From contig NZ_JAFFHZ010000001.1 in assembly GCF_017052585.1 (NCBI RefSeq), positions 3,633,501 to 3,697,500 on the forward strand: a stretch of 64,000 nucleotides of DNA, written 5' to 3'. The stretch is from Paenibacillus apiarius. GTDB taxonomy: Bacteria > Bacillota > Bacilli > Paenibacillales > Paenibacillaceae. The notes below the pieces were generated by a model. That model was given only the letters and a program-made list of their open reading frames with translations. It was not told the DNA's origin and did not search any database. Position numbers and translations under genes: made by a program. Positions 16,413-25,352 of the stretch are shown piece after piece. Within the stretch, counting starts at the first letter, position 1. Each line of letters starts with the position of its first letter.

Positions 16413-17423
16413 ATGACTTTGCCTATTCTATATATGGTCGTTCCTTGTTATAACGAGGAGGAAGTGCTGCCGCTTTCCATACGAAAGCTGACTGATGTGC
16501 TGACTGTGCTTGTTCAGGAACAATTAGTGTCGTGCGAGAGTCGACTGCTGTGTGTCGATGACGGCAGCCGTGACGCCACTTGGATGCGTATCGTCGAAGC
16601 GCGAGAGCGAAATCCGTGGGTTGGCGGATTGAAGCTGGCCCGCAATGCCGGCCATCAGAAAGCGCTATTGGCAGGTTTGATGTATGCGAAAAATTTTGCG
16701 GATTGCATCATTACATTGGATGCCGATTTGCAGGATGATGTTGCGGCGGTGAAGGCGTTCGTTCAAAAATTTCATGAAGGGTACGAAGTCGTCTATGGCG
16801 TTCGCGAAAGCCGGGATTCGGACACATGGTTCAAACGTTGGAGTGCGGAGTCGTTCTATAAGCTGATGCGCCGAATGGGGATTCCGCTCGTATTCAACCA
16901 TGCCGACTACCGCTTGTTAAGCCGGCGCGCCGTGGAACATCTGGGTGAGTTCCAGGAAGCCAATCTGTTCCTGCGCGGTATTGTGCCGATGATCGGTTTG
17001 CGCCAGACCGAGGTTTCCTACCGGCGGCAAGAGCGGGCCGCTGGCGAATCCAAATATCCATTGCGCAAGATGCTGTCGTTCGCGTGGAATGGCGTTACAT
17101 CGTTCAGCATTAAGCCGATAAGGATCGTAACGACGCTTGGCTTCATTAGTTTGGGGGCGTGCGCAGTGGCGGGAACGTACTCGCTTGTTTCCAAGATAGC
17201 GGGTCAGACCGTATCGGGCTGGACGTCCATCATGCTGTCGTTGTGGTTTATCGGCAGCATACAGCTGCTGGCGCTTGGTGTCATCGGGGAATATATCGGC
17301 AAAATCTATAATGAAGTGAAACGCAGACCGCCATATATTATCGATCTCGTGCTGGCTGACAAGCCTGCGTCCGAACAACCGGCTTGGATGGCCACCAGAG
17401 GATGGTCCGAGGGGATGCTATGA
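16413..17423 (+). CDS. GtrB/DPM1-like glycosyltransferase family 2 protein
   Basis: Transfers a sugar from a nucleotide donor to undecaprenyl phosphate on the cytoplasmic face. The 336 aa start at an ATG after AAGGAG. The GT-A domain shows VVPCYNEEEVLP, LLCVDDGSRDATW, the TLDADLQDDV acidic metal motif and HADYRLLSRRAVEHL. Two C-terminal membrane segments (around residues 235-255 and 267-290) are as in GtrB, CsbB and YkoT. The next gene, overlapping by ATGA, encodes a GtrA-like flippase, and a GT-C-like protein follows: a three-component glycosylation set. Confidence 0.9.
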   Translation: MTLPILYMVVPCYNEEEVLPLSIRKLTDVLTVLVQEQLVSCESRLLCVDDGSRDATWMRIVEARERNPWVGGLKLARNAGHQKALLAGLMYAKNFADCIITLDADLQDDVAAVKAFVQKFHEGYEVVYGVRESRDSDTWFKRWSAESFYKLMRRMGIPLVFNHADYRLLSRRAVEHLGEFQEANLFLRGIVPMIGLRQTEVSYRRQERAAGESKYPLRKMLSFAWNGVTSFSIKPIRIVTTLGFISLGACAVAGTYSLVSKIAGQTVSGWTSIMLSLWFIGSIQLLALGVIGEYIGKIYNEVKRRPPYIIDLVLADKPASEQPAWMATRGWSEGML

Positions 17424-17923
17424 GGCCGGTATTGCTGAAGTTGGCCCGGTTGTTCAGCCGGTATGCCCTGGTAGGGGTCGTCAATACATTCGTTGGGCTT
17501 GGTGTCATTTATGTGCTCATGCATGCGGCGGGCTGGGATCATTTAGCGTCTACCTTTACGGGGAACACGGCAGGAGTGCTGTGCAGTTACGTGTTGAACC
17601 GCTTCTATACGTTCCGGTATGAAGGAGCGATGCTTCGCAGTTTTGTCCGGTTTGCCGCCATTTCCATGCTGTGCTATGGATTCGCCTACATGCTGCTGCA
17701 TTCGTTCATCGCAAACACGATCGAAGGAGCAGTGCCATTCCTTGCGGCAGTCTGGCGGGATTCGGCTGTCGTATTGGCTGAGTCCGGCGTATACACCGCC
17801 GCTTCGTTTCTGCTGCACCGTTATGTTACGTTTGCCGACAAGCGTTCTCTTCCCGCCGCCTCATCGCCATTAGAGCCTCATGCTGCGGATGACTATGGGA
17901 AGCAGCGCAATGCCGAGCATTGA
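17420..17923 (+). CDS. GtrA-like family membrane protein, putative lipid-linked sugar flippase
   Basis: 167 residues, four hydrophobic segments (FSRYALVGVVNTFVGLGV is the typical GtrA N-terminus; YVLNRFYTFR follows the second segment). The ATG overlaps the stop of the glycosyltransferase gene. GtrA/GtcA proteins are thought to move undecaprenyl-linked sugars across the membrane. A perfect hairpin (17924-17929 with 17936-17941) follows the stop codon directly, but without a T tract, so read-through to the next gene is likely. Confidence 0.88.
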   Translation: MRPVLLKLARLFSRYALVGVVNTFVGLGVIYVLMHAAGWDHLASTFTGNTAGVLCSYVLNRFYTFRYEGAMLRSFVRFAAISMLCYGFAYMLLHSFIANTIEGAVPFLAAVWRDSAVVLAESGVYTAASFLLHRYVTFADKRSLPAASSPLEPHAADDYGKQRNAEH

Positions 17924-18029
17924 AGAACTGCATGGAGTTCTCAGAGCTGCACTCGAGCTTTTCATTGATTGTTGTGTAAAGCTTGTCATAACAAAGAGAA
18001 GCATTACTTAGGGGAGAGTGGAATTAGAA

Positions 18030-19448
18030 ATGAATAGAATGGATTGGGTCACGTGGAGCGCCATCGGGATCGGTGCCGCCCTGCTTTTTTGCATCCTGTT
18101 TGCCCCTCCGTTCATCGGGGTTGCCGACAATGGGGATTTTGCCCGTATTTTGGGGAGCGGAGGCATATCTCCATTAAATGATACTTATTCGTATGCGGAC
18201 AAATATTTCGGCTACAGCCACTCCAGTTATGAATACGGGCCTTTCTCGATCGGATACGTCTCATCGCAAATTCTGTTCGTCTTTACAGCAGGCTTGCTGG
18301 GAAGATTGCTCAATCCGGATCAATTTCCGTTGGAAGCGATGGGCATCGTATATTCGGTGCTGCTATTGCTGACTTTGTTCATCATTGTGCGTTATGCATG
18401 CGCCGGCAAGCGTTGGCTGCAAATTACAATTGCGGCATGCGTCTTGTTCATTTTTTTCGATATTGGCTATGTCGCTTATTTTCAATCCTTTTTCGGCGAA
18501 CCGGTATCGCTTATTTTTTTGCTGCTGTCCACCGCGATTTCGATCGTGTTGGCGGTGCAGAACAAGCCGTCTGCCTATTGGCTTGCGCTGCTCTTTGGCT
18601 GCGCCGTTATTTTGGCGGCTTCAAAAATTCAGAATGCTCCGGTCGGACTCGCGTTTGCGCTCTACGCCTTCCGCTTGTATCGAAAGCGCCCGGACCGCTC
18701 ATGGAGATGGCTTATTATAGGCGGTTCCGCTTTCATGATAGCAACGACGGGTCTGATGTATGTTTTTGCACCGCAGGAGCTGAAGCAAATCAATTTATAT
18801 CAAACGATTTTTTTCGGTATTTTAAAAGATTCGCCGCATGTGGCGCAAGATTTGGAGGATCTGGGCATTCCGCAGAAATATGCGGTGCTGGCCGGAACAA
18901 ATTATTTTCAGACCGATGTGCCGATAAAGCAGGATGCGCCCGAATTGAGGGAGCATGTCTATTCCCGGCTTGGCCATTTTGATGTGTTAGGCTACTACTT
19001 GCGTCATCCTGGGCGCATTATTGACAAGCTGGAAGCCGCCTCTAGCCAGGCGACGATGATACGGCCTTATTACTTGGGAAACTATGAGAAGGAGTTGGGC
19101 AAGCCGCGGGGCGCACTCTCCTATACATACAGCCGCTGGAGTGAAGGCAAAAAGAAAATCATTCCGCAGCATTTTGTTTTTTTTCTTAGCTTCTTCCTAG
19201 TATATTTCGCAATCATTGCCAAAGAATATATGCGCAATAAATCGCGCAGACATGTGCTCGACGTCCTGCTGCTCGTCAGCAGCGTCGCCATTTTCTCGGT
19301 GGCGGTTCCGCTCGTAGGCGATGGGGAAGCCGATCTGGGAAAGCATTTGTTTTTGTTCAATGTCAGCTTCGACATCATGATTGTGGCATCTGTCGTCTGG
19401 CTGATCGCTCAGGTCCGCCGGCTGTTCGACCGTTCGCCGGAGCTGGAG
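18030..19448 (+). CDS. Polytopic membrane protein, likely GT-C-type glycosyltransferase (WsfD-like)
   Basis: About 472 residues with some ten hydrophobic segments. The ATG at 18030 lies after AGGGGAGAG; the in-frame GTG at 18018 overlaps that site. The first extracellular loop contains GVADNGDFARIL, an acidic motif where GT-C enzymes carry their catalytic Asp. In three-component systems the third gene is a polytopic enzyme that moves the sugar from undecaprenyl phosphate to an acceptor outside the cell. The name WsfD (S-layer glycan hexose transferase) is suggested by general resemblance only. Acceptor unknown: teichoic acid, S-layer glycan or lipid. Confidence 0.65.
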
Positions 19449-19568
19449 TAAGTTGAGACTGTGACATTGGTCCTTGTCAAACGATAATCATGCGTTTACG
19501 GTGAAAGAAATGAAGGATAGAGACTGTTGCTGGAGCGAACTAACTTACAAGAGGGAGAGATTCGCGCG

Positions 19569-20816
19569 ATGGCTCACGCATGCATGGACATACGTTCACC
19601 CCAAGGTGTCATGTGGAAGACAGTATCGGAGGATTGCAATCTGGCTTGCGACTATTGTTATTATAGTTCATGCCAAGGGAAGCCTGGTTCTGCGATCCGC
19701 CGGATAGATGATCGAGTATTGGAAACGTTTATTCAAAAGTATATGGCTGCCGTGACTGGTGCGGCTTCCTTCGCATGGCAAGGGGGCGAGCCGCTGCTGG
19801 CAGGCAAGGGCTTCTTCGAGCGCGTCGTCGCGTTGCAAGCGTCGTATGCGCCTCCGCATACGATAATAAGCAATTCCGTGCAGACGAACGGAACGTTAAT
19901 CGACGCGGAATGGGCAGACTTTTTCCGCAAGTATTCCTTTTTGCTTGGCGTGAGCTTGGACGGCCCGCAAGCGATTCATGACAAGCGGCGGGTAACCGGC
20001 TCAGGGGCCGGATCCTATACGGCAGTCATGCGCGGCATCGATCATTTGCGCCAGGCCGGGGTGGATTTCAACATTTTAACGGTCGTGCATGAGGACAACG
20101 TGCAGGAGGCCGCAGCGGGCATGCAATTCTATGCGGAGCAGCAATTTACGCATGTGCAGTTCATTCCGTGCATGGACTTCCGTTCGCAGGATGTGGATGC
20201 TCCCGGACGCTATGTGATTACGCCGGAACAATATGGGGAATTTTTGTGCGAAGCTTTTGATATTTGGTATAACGAAGGGAATCCGTTATTTTCTGTGCGC
20301 ATGTTCGATAATGTGCTGCAAGCGGAGATCGGCATGGAGCCGGAGATGTGCATCCACCGCTCTTCCTGCCCGCAGACGCTCATTTTGGAACAGAACGGGG
20401 ACGCTTATCCGTGTGATTTCTTTATCCATGAGCGGTACAAGCTAGGCAATGTCGCCACGGATGAGCTGCAGCATATTTTGAACCATCCCGGCTGGAAGCA
20501 GTTCCTCCAGATGAAGCAGGATATGCCTGCAGCATGCCGGAAGTGTGAGTATGAGCGCTTTTGCCATGGCGGCTGCCCGCGCAACCGCATCGGCCAAGGT
20601 TGGGAAATGAACGAGCATACCGATTATTTCTGTGCGAGCTATCGGATGCTATATGCTCATGCGGCCGAACAAATTCGCCATCTGGGCCGCGTGATTCGCG
20701 CGCGCGAGCTGGTCCGTTATCAAGCGGCAGGCGGCAAGCTTCCCGGCCGCAATGAGCCTTGCTTGTGCGGCAGCGGGCGCAAATTCAAGCAATGCTGCGC
20801 GACTCTCTTATCGTGA
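19569..20816 (+). CDS. Radical SAM/SPASM protein of the anaerobic sulfatase-maturase type with C-terminal SEC-C motif
   Basis: 415 residues from the ATG at 19569, nine bases after GAGGGAGAG. Cys23, Cys27 and Cys30 form the CNLACDYCY radical SAM cluster site. A SPASM region with many cysteines follows (QNGDAYPCDFF, CRKCEYERFCHGGCP and a last CASYRML) and would hold two auxiliary clusters. The Asp in QNGD is the proton acceptor position of anaerobic sulfatase maturases. The final 20 residues (GRNEPCLCGSGRKFKQCC) are a zinc-binding SEC-C motif, an accessory tail. These enzymes oxidise Cys or Ser to formylglycine in sulfatases, but no sulfatase is in this window, so another peptide target is possible. 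Confidence 0.85.
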   Translation: MAHACMDIRSPQGVMWKTVSEDCNLACDYCYYSSCQGKPGSAIRRIDDRVLETFIQKYMAAVTGAASFAWQGGEPLLAGKGFFERVVALQASYAPPHTIISNSVQTNGTLIDAEWADFFRKYSFLLGVSLDGPQAIHDKRRVTGSGAGSYTAVMRGIDHLRQAGVDFNILTVVHEDNVQEAAAGMQFYAEQQFTHVQFIPCMDFRSQDVDAPGRYVITPEQYGEFLCEAFDIWYNEGNPLFSVRMFDNVLQAEIGMEPEMCIHRSSCPQTLILEQNGDAYPCDFFIHERYKLGNVATDELQHILNHPGWKQFLQMKQDMPAACRKCEYERFCHGGCPRNRIGQGWEMNEHTDYFCASYRMLYAHAAEQIRHLGRVIRARELVRYQAAGGKLPGRNEPCLCGSGRKFKQCCATLLS

Positions 20817-20838
20817 ACAAAGCCGCTCGATAAACATA

Positions 20839-20872
20839 GGAAAGGCGATGCCATGCGGCATCGCCTTTCCTG
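20839..20872. terminator. Strong palindromic terminator between convergent genes
   Basis: A perfect 14-bp stem (20839-20852 with 20857-20870) has a four-base loop. It lies between a plus-strand and a minus-strand gene end. T tracts are poor on both sides, so the function rests on stem strength. Confidence 0.6.
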
Positions 20873-20890
20873 AGAAATCTATTTTCGTTC

Positions 20891-21541
20891 CTACCGCTTG
20901 ATCCAGAGGTCGCCTTTCCATGTCACGACTTGTGCCCACAGCTGGCCTTTACCGTCCTTTTTCTCGTTTTTAATCTTGACGGTTTGCGGGGACAAGGAGC
21001 CGACCTTTTTCCCGTTTATCGCATTATATAAGGTCGTTGCTTTCTTCAAAGTAACCTGCTCCACTTGTTGGGCAGGATCGATAATCCAATGTTTCCCCTT
21101 GTACGTATTGATTTGGAACCATATGAACCCGGAATCGTCCATACGCTCGCTAATAATATTGGCAGTCTGCGAACCGAGCAGGCCGAGGCGATCGCCGTTC
21201 GGTGATTTATAGAAGGCCGTCTCATTCGGGATGACGACGGTTTTAGTCGAAGCGTTCGGATCCTTCATCCACGTGTAGCCAACCCATGTATGTATTTTAT
21301 ACCAAGTGATGTTGCTGTTGTCCGTCGTCGCTTCTTCAATCCCGACTTTTTGCGGCGCGAGATAACCGATTCTTTGGCCGCCAACGGCCTCATAGAACGC
21401 CGTCTTTTGTTTTAAATCCATCGTATCTGTCTGTGCGCTTACGGCCCCCGTCGTATTTCCGGTTTCCGCGGCAAAAGCCGCGGTTGCGGATACCGCACTG
21501 AATGCCAACGTCAATGCCATCACTGCAGCCAATTTCTTCAT
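20891..21541 (-). CDS. Secreted protein with three SH3-like repeats
   Basis: 216 residues. The start at 21541 has GAGAGGAG eight bases before it, and a signal peptide ends at AFA-AE. The mature part holds three repeats of roughly 57 residues. Each begins with a strand such as KTAFYEAVGGQRIGYL, ETAFYKSPNGDRLGLL or TTLYNAINGKKVGSL and ends with W-x-K/Q-x-TW or TYKGKHW/TWKGDLW. This is the pattern of bacterial SH3 or GW-like wall-binding modules. It probably binds the cell wall; no catalytic domain is present. It is a single gene, convergent with the maturase. Confidence 0.75.
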   Translation of the reverse strand: MKKLAAVMALTLAFSAVSATAAFAAETGNTTGAVSAQTDTMDLKQKTAFYEAVGGQRIGYLAPQKVGIEEATTDNSNITWYKIHTWVGYTWMKDPNASTKTVVIPNETAFYKSPNGDRLGLLGSQTANIISERMDDSGFIWFQINTYKGKHWIIDPAQQVEQVTLKKATTLYNAINGKKVGSLSPQTVKIKNEKKDGKGQLWAQVVTWKGDLWIKR

Positions 21542-21705
21542 TATTGAATTCTCCTCTCTCATGGTTATACAATGGTATAGTTTACAATTGGCAAGTGTGT
21601 CCGGAATTGCGCGCATCTCTTTCGTTCACTTGCTTGTACACTATGTAACCGCGCTCAATCAGGATGAAACAGCGTTTAGAAATTTTTGGGGAAAGGATGG
21701 GGAGA

Positions 21706-22278
21706 ATGAGAAAGCTAGGAAAGTGGTTGCTTAGAGTGCTGGCCTTCCTCCTTATTTTAATCATTATTATTGTGATTGCAGCATATTTCTATATTCGTCC
21801 GGGCGAGCCGATAGGGTGGCCGCCGAAGGTCGAAGTTAGCTTAATGGAACGATTGGAGCAAATGGTGCACAACCGCTCGCTGCGCTTGCAGCTGAAGGAA
21901 GATGAGATCAATGCGTTGGGGGCCGAATTTATGGAGAAGACGGAGCCATATCGGACCTACAAACAACAATGGAATATTACCGGGATGCGCATGCGGCTGG
22001 ATAATGATGCCGTGAACATTGACGTTCAGGCGGAAGCATTTGCCGGTGTTCAAGCCGGAGTGCGGGTCTCTTACAAGCTTGAGTGGAATGAAAGCACGCA
22101 GACGATTCGGGCCATCCCCGAAGGAACGCATGTCAAAGAACTGACCGTTCCCCAGTCGTGGCTTAAGCTCAAGCCGCTGGAGTTTCCGCTCGCATCCCAG
22201 CTTCCGGCTTGGGTTAAAATTAAGCGTGTCGAGTTCACTGCAGACGGCTGGTGGCTGACATTAGGGTTAAAGCTGTAA
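21706..22278 (+). CDS. DUF2140-like (YpmS-type) membrane-anchored protein
   Basis: About 190 residues. Three in-frame ATG codons (21664, 21697, 21706) compete; 21706 fits the AAAGGA site best. One N-terminal membrane anchor (VLAFLLILIIIIVIAAYFYI) is followed by an extracellular domain with LRLQLKEDEINAL and TVPQSWLKLKPLEFPL, resembling Bacillus YpmS. The family role is not established. It is followed by a MarR gene after 33 bp. Confidence 0.65.
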   Translation: MRKLGKWLLRVLAFLLILIIIIVIAAYFYIRPGEPIGWPPKVEVSLMERLEQMVHNRSLRLQLKEDEINALGAEFMEKTEPYRTYKQQWNITGMRMRLDNDAVNIDVQAEAFAGVQAGVRVSYKLEWNESTQTIRAIPEGTHVKELTVPQSWLKLKPLEFPLASQLPAWVKIKRVEFTADGWWLTLGLKL

Positions 22279-22311
22279 TCATATTTAATGATGTAGGAGA
22301 GTGACTTATCC

Positions 22312-22758
22312 ATGCCAAATCGGGAGGAACTGCTGCAGCTGCAGACGAACTTCCGCTCCATGCTGCGCCGCATGCGCATGCAGTGGGATCAGCATTTGGA
22401 TTCGACTTTGAATCCGACTCAATTCGCCGTCCTCGAACGGCTATACCGACATGGAGCCTTGAAAGTGACCGAAGTGGCGAATGAGCTCAGCTTAACGCCT
22501 GGAGCGGTGACCGGAATAACATATAAATTGATGGAAATGAATTATGTCGTCCGCAAAGGAGATCGGATGGACAGACGCATCAATTATTTGGAGCTGACGG
22601 AAGAAGGGCGTGAACGGGTAATCGAAGTGTCTGCCCAGCGCGAACGGCTGTTTGTCCGCTTCTTTGAAGGCATTCCGGATGAGGAGCTCCGTCATTTCAT
22701 GAATGTCTGCAAACAAGTAAATCAAAATCTGGATGAATGTAAGCAGAATGGGCAGTAA
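22312..22758 (+). CDS. MarR-family transcriptional regulator
   Basis: 148 residues, winged helix at roughly 30-110: LTPGAVTGITYKLMEMNYVVRKGDRMDRRINYLELTEEG contains recognition helix, wing and the basic DxR wing motif, split here as DRMDRR. It precedes the cystine symporter gene by 67 bp and may regulate it. The ligand is unknown and no palindromic operator stood out. Confidence 0.88.
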   Translation: MPNREELLQLQTNFRSMLRRMRMQWDQHLDSTLNPTQFAVLERLYRHGALKVTEVANELSLTPGAVTGITYKLMEMNYVVRKGDRMDRRINYLELTEEGRERVIEVSAQRERLFVRFFEGIPDEELRHFMNVCKQVNQNLDECKQNGQ

Positions 22759-22825
22759 TAATAACGCTATGTAACTGAACCGACCATCGCAAACAGAACA
22801 TCGACGGACGAAGGAGTGAAACGCC

Positions 22826-24223
22826 ATGACGGATGGATGGTGGATAATGCTTCATCTTGTGATTATTATAGCCTTCATTATCGTGCTGTACCTCATGCAG
22901 AGAAAGCATGCTTCCTTTACGAAGCGGGTATTTGCCGGCTTAGGACTCGGTATCGGTTACGGCGCTGTCTTGCAGTGGCTGCACGGTGTCGATCATCCGG
23001 TAGTCCACACGATAAACGATTGGTTCGACATCGTCGGCGGCGGATATGTGCGTTTGCTCCAGATGGTCGTTATTCCCCTTATTATCGTATCCATCATCTC
23101 TGCTATTCTGAACGTTACGGCCAAAGCGGGCGTAGGCAAAATGAGCGCCGTCATTATAGGGTTATTAATCGGGACTACTGCGATTGCCGCAGCGGTCGGT
23201 ATTGCATCGGCCTTGGCATTTGATTTATCGGCCCTTGATATCGAAGCGGGGAAGCAGGAGCTGGAGCGCGGCAATTTTCTGGACAGCAAATTGGACGAAG
23301 TCAGCGAGATGACAATTCCGAAGCAAGTGCTTGAATTCATTCCTGCCAATCCGTTCCTCGATATGACCGGAGCCAGACAGACATCGACGATTGCGGTCGT
23401 GATTTTTTCTGCATTTGCAGGTATTGCCGCATTGGGCGTAGCCCGGAAGAAGCCGGAGCATGGAGCCATGTTCAAATCGATGATAGATGCGCTTCATGCC
23501 ATTGTGATGCGGATGGTTACGATCGTGCTCCGTCTCACTCCATACGGGGTGCTTGCCTTAATGACACGGGTCGTATCTACGACGACTCCGGGTGAAATTA
23601 TAAAATTGGGAGAATTCGTGCTGGCTTCTTATGTCGCGCTGCTCGTTATGTTCGTTATCCATTTGCTGTTGATGGCACTCTCAGGAGTATCCCCGATTCG
23701 CTATGTGAAGGGTGCGCTGCCGGCCTTGGTATTCGCATTTACGTCGCGGACTAGCGCAGGCTCGATCCCGATAAATGTGGATACGCAGACAGGACGGCTC
23801 GGCGTACCCGAAAGCTTTGCCAATTTCAGCGCTTCCTTCGGCGCGTCCATGGGACAGAACGGGTGCGCCGGCATTTATCCGGCCATGCTTGCCGTTATGA
23901 TTGCGCCGACCGTCGGAATCGATCCGGCCACCCCCGGATTTCTGCTGCAGCTTGTCGCCGTTGTCGCCGTCAGTTCCTTCGGTGTGGCCGGTGTGGGCGG
24001 CGGTGCGACCTTCGCCGCGCTTATCGTGCTGTCCTCCATGAACTTGCCCGTTGCGCTGGCTGGATTGCTCATCTCCGTAGAGCCGTTAATTGATATGGGG
24101 CGCACTGCTCTGAATGTAAATGGTTCAATGACGGCAGGGTTATTGTCGTCCCGTTGGCTGGGCCAGTGGGATAAGGAACGGTTCCTTCATCAAGAAGCTA
24201 GTATTCATGACGATATCGTGTAA
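22826..24223 (+). CDS. tcyP: L-cystine symporter of the dicarboxylate/amino acid:cation family
   Basis: 465 residues, the size of Bacillus TcyP (463). It starts after AAGGAGTGA. Motifs are VVIPLIIVSIISAI in the third helix region, AFTSRTSAGSIPIN (the hairpin-1 serine-rich motif, variant of the glutamate-transporter SSS), NGCAGIYPAMLAVMIAP and DMGRTALNVNGSM, all as in TcyP/YdjN. It imports cystine with sodium or protons. It is followed by a strong terminator. Confidence 0.9.
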   Translation: MTDGWWIMLHLVIIIAFIIVLYLMQRKHASFTKRVFAGLGLGIGYGAVLQWLHGVDHPVVHTINDWFDIVGGGYVRLLQMVVIPLIIVSIISAILNVTAKAGVGKMSAVIIGLLIGTTAIAAAVGIASALAFDLSALDIEAGKQELERGNFLDSKLDEVSEMTIPKQVLEFIPANPFLDMTGARQTSTIAVVIFSAFAGIAALGVARKKPEHGAMFKSMIDALHAIVMRMVTIVLRLTPYGVLALMTRVVSTTTPGEIIKLGEFVLASYVALLVMFVIHLLLMALSGVSPIRYVKGALPALVFAFTSRTSAGSIPINVDTQTGRLGVPESFANFSASFGASMGQNGCAGIYPAMLAVMIAPTVGIDPATPGFLLQLVAVVAVSSFGVAGVGGGATFAALIVLSSMNLPVALAGLLISVEPLIDMGRTALNVNGSMTAGLLSSRWLGQWDKERFLHQEASIHDDIV

Positions 24224-24228
24224 CGACA

Positions 24229-24271
24229 AAAAACGATTCGCTATCCTAACGGGAGACGAATCGTTTTTTTG
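24229..24271 (+). terminator. Terminator of the cystine symporter gene
   Basis: An 11-bp perfect stem (24230-24240 with 24257-24267) is followed by TTTTTTTG. Confidence 0.9.
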
Positions 24272-24510
24272 TTGTATATGGACGGAAATCATAGTATCGT
24301 CTCGATTCATCTGCTATGATACTTTACGACCGGTAATAAGGGGAATCGGATACATAACCAGCCATGTGCAGCATGAAACAATTATCGCGGCTTGTTTCGC
24401 GCGAACCGGCAACGGGTACTTATAGATGATTCTTTTAACATCTGCAAGCAATTATCCGATAAGAAATGAATGTAAGTAGATATAACATTTTGAGAAGGGC
24501 GGAGATTTTC

Positions 24511-25170
24511 ATGTTAGTAGGGATAAGCTCATTAATAGCGGCCATCGCTTTTGTCGTATTGGTCGTATTCCTCATTCAAACGCTGCAGTCCGCAAAGCTG
24601 TCGCTCGATCGGGCAGCCAAGACGCTGGAAGAAGTGCAGCATACGGTAGAGCTGCTTAGCGGCGATCTGCAGGCGATAACGAAAAACGCGAATCATGTCA
24701 CATCAGAGCTGTCCGAACAAATGAAAAAAATAGAGCCGGTCGTTGATTCGGTCCAGCATGCAGGCGAGGCGCTGAACGAGATTACGTTGGCCGCGAAGCA
24801 AATCTCTGTCGGATTGGTGAACGGCGTGCGCAAGGCCGCTGTCCGATTCGAACGCAAACCAAATGGTGCTGCAGCACCTGCCGAACAGCATCAATCGAAG
24901 CCCGAGCCTGCTCCGCCAAGCAGGCATGAGGCTGTGCCTGCGAACAAGCCGCCCATTCCGGCTCTGACCCCCGGCTTGCCTCTGAGTGATGCGTTGCCTC
25001 AGCATCCTCCCGCACCCGATCGTCCGGGGCACTCCGAGACGCCTGCGGCAGCCGGTCAGCAAGCGGGATCTCAGGGCAATCAAGCGCAAGGAGCGGAAGC
25101 CAACCGGGATTGGCGCGCATGGGTAGACCTTGGCACGAAGGCATGGCAGCTGTGGAGACAAGGAAACTAG
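24511..25170 (+). CDS. DUF948-type (YtxG-like) membrane-anchored protein
   Basis: About 219 residues from the ATG at 24511. One N-terminal membrane helix (ISSLIAAIAFVVLVVFLIQT) is followed by heptad-rich helix (SLDRAAKTLEEVQHTVELL, IEPVVDSVQHAGEALNEI) as in DUF948. The tail of about 90 residues is rich in Pro, Ala and Gln and looks disordered. In Bacillus ytxG lies with ytxH in a sigma-B-controlled operon. Here a YtxH gene lies 9 kb away, beyond a sigma-B locus, so shared stress control is plausible but not shown. Confidence 0.75.
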   Translation: MLVGISSLIAAIAFVVLVVFLIQTLQSAKLSLDRAAKTLEEVQHTVELLSGDLQAITKNANHVTSELSEQMKKIEPVVDSVQHAGEALNEITLAAKQISVGLVNGVRKAAVRFERKPNGAAAPAEQHQSKPEPAPPSRHEAVPANKPPIPALTPGLPLSDALPQHPPAPDRPGHSETPAAAGQQAGSQGNQAQGAEANRDWRAWVDLGTKAWQLWRQGN

Positions 25171-25176
25171 ACAATG

Positions 25177-25216
25177 AGCCGGTTAAGCGATATCGTTAGC
25201 CGGCTTTCGTTTTTCC
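25177..25216 (+). terminator. Terminator after the DUF948 gene
   Basis: A 10-bp stem with one wobble pair (25177-25186 with 25196-25205) is followed by TTCGTTTTT. Confidence 0.85.
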
Positions 25217-25352
25217 CTAAATAGGGCCATTTTTTGTTAAAATCTTAAATATTAATGCGAGTTCTTGTTTTTTTCCGGTATAGTGGAAGTTGGGGTTTTT
25301 TATGTACGGTTACGATGCGCTGCGTCAAATAATTTGGTGAAGGGAGGAGAGT

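Noticed and set aside
24207..24425. A 72-codon plus-strand frame after tcyP
   Set aside because: It begins inside tcyP, runs through the terminator, and has no ribosome-binding site.
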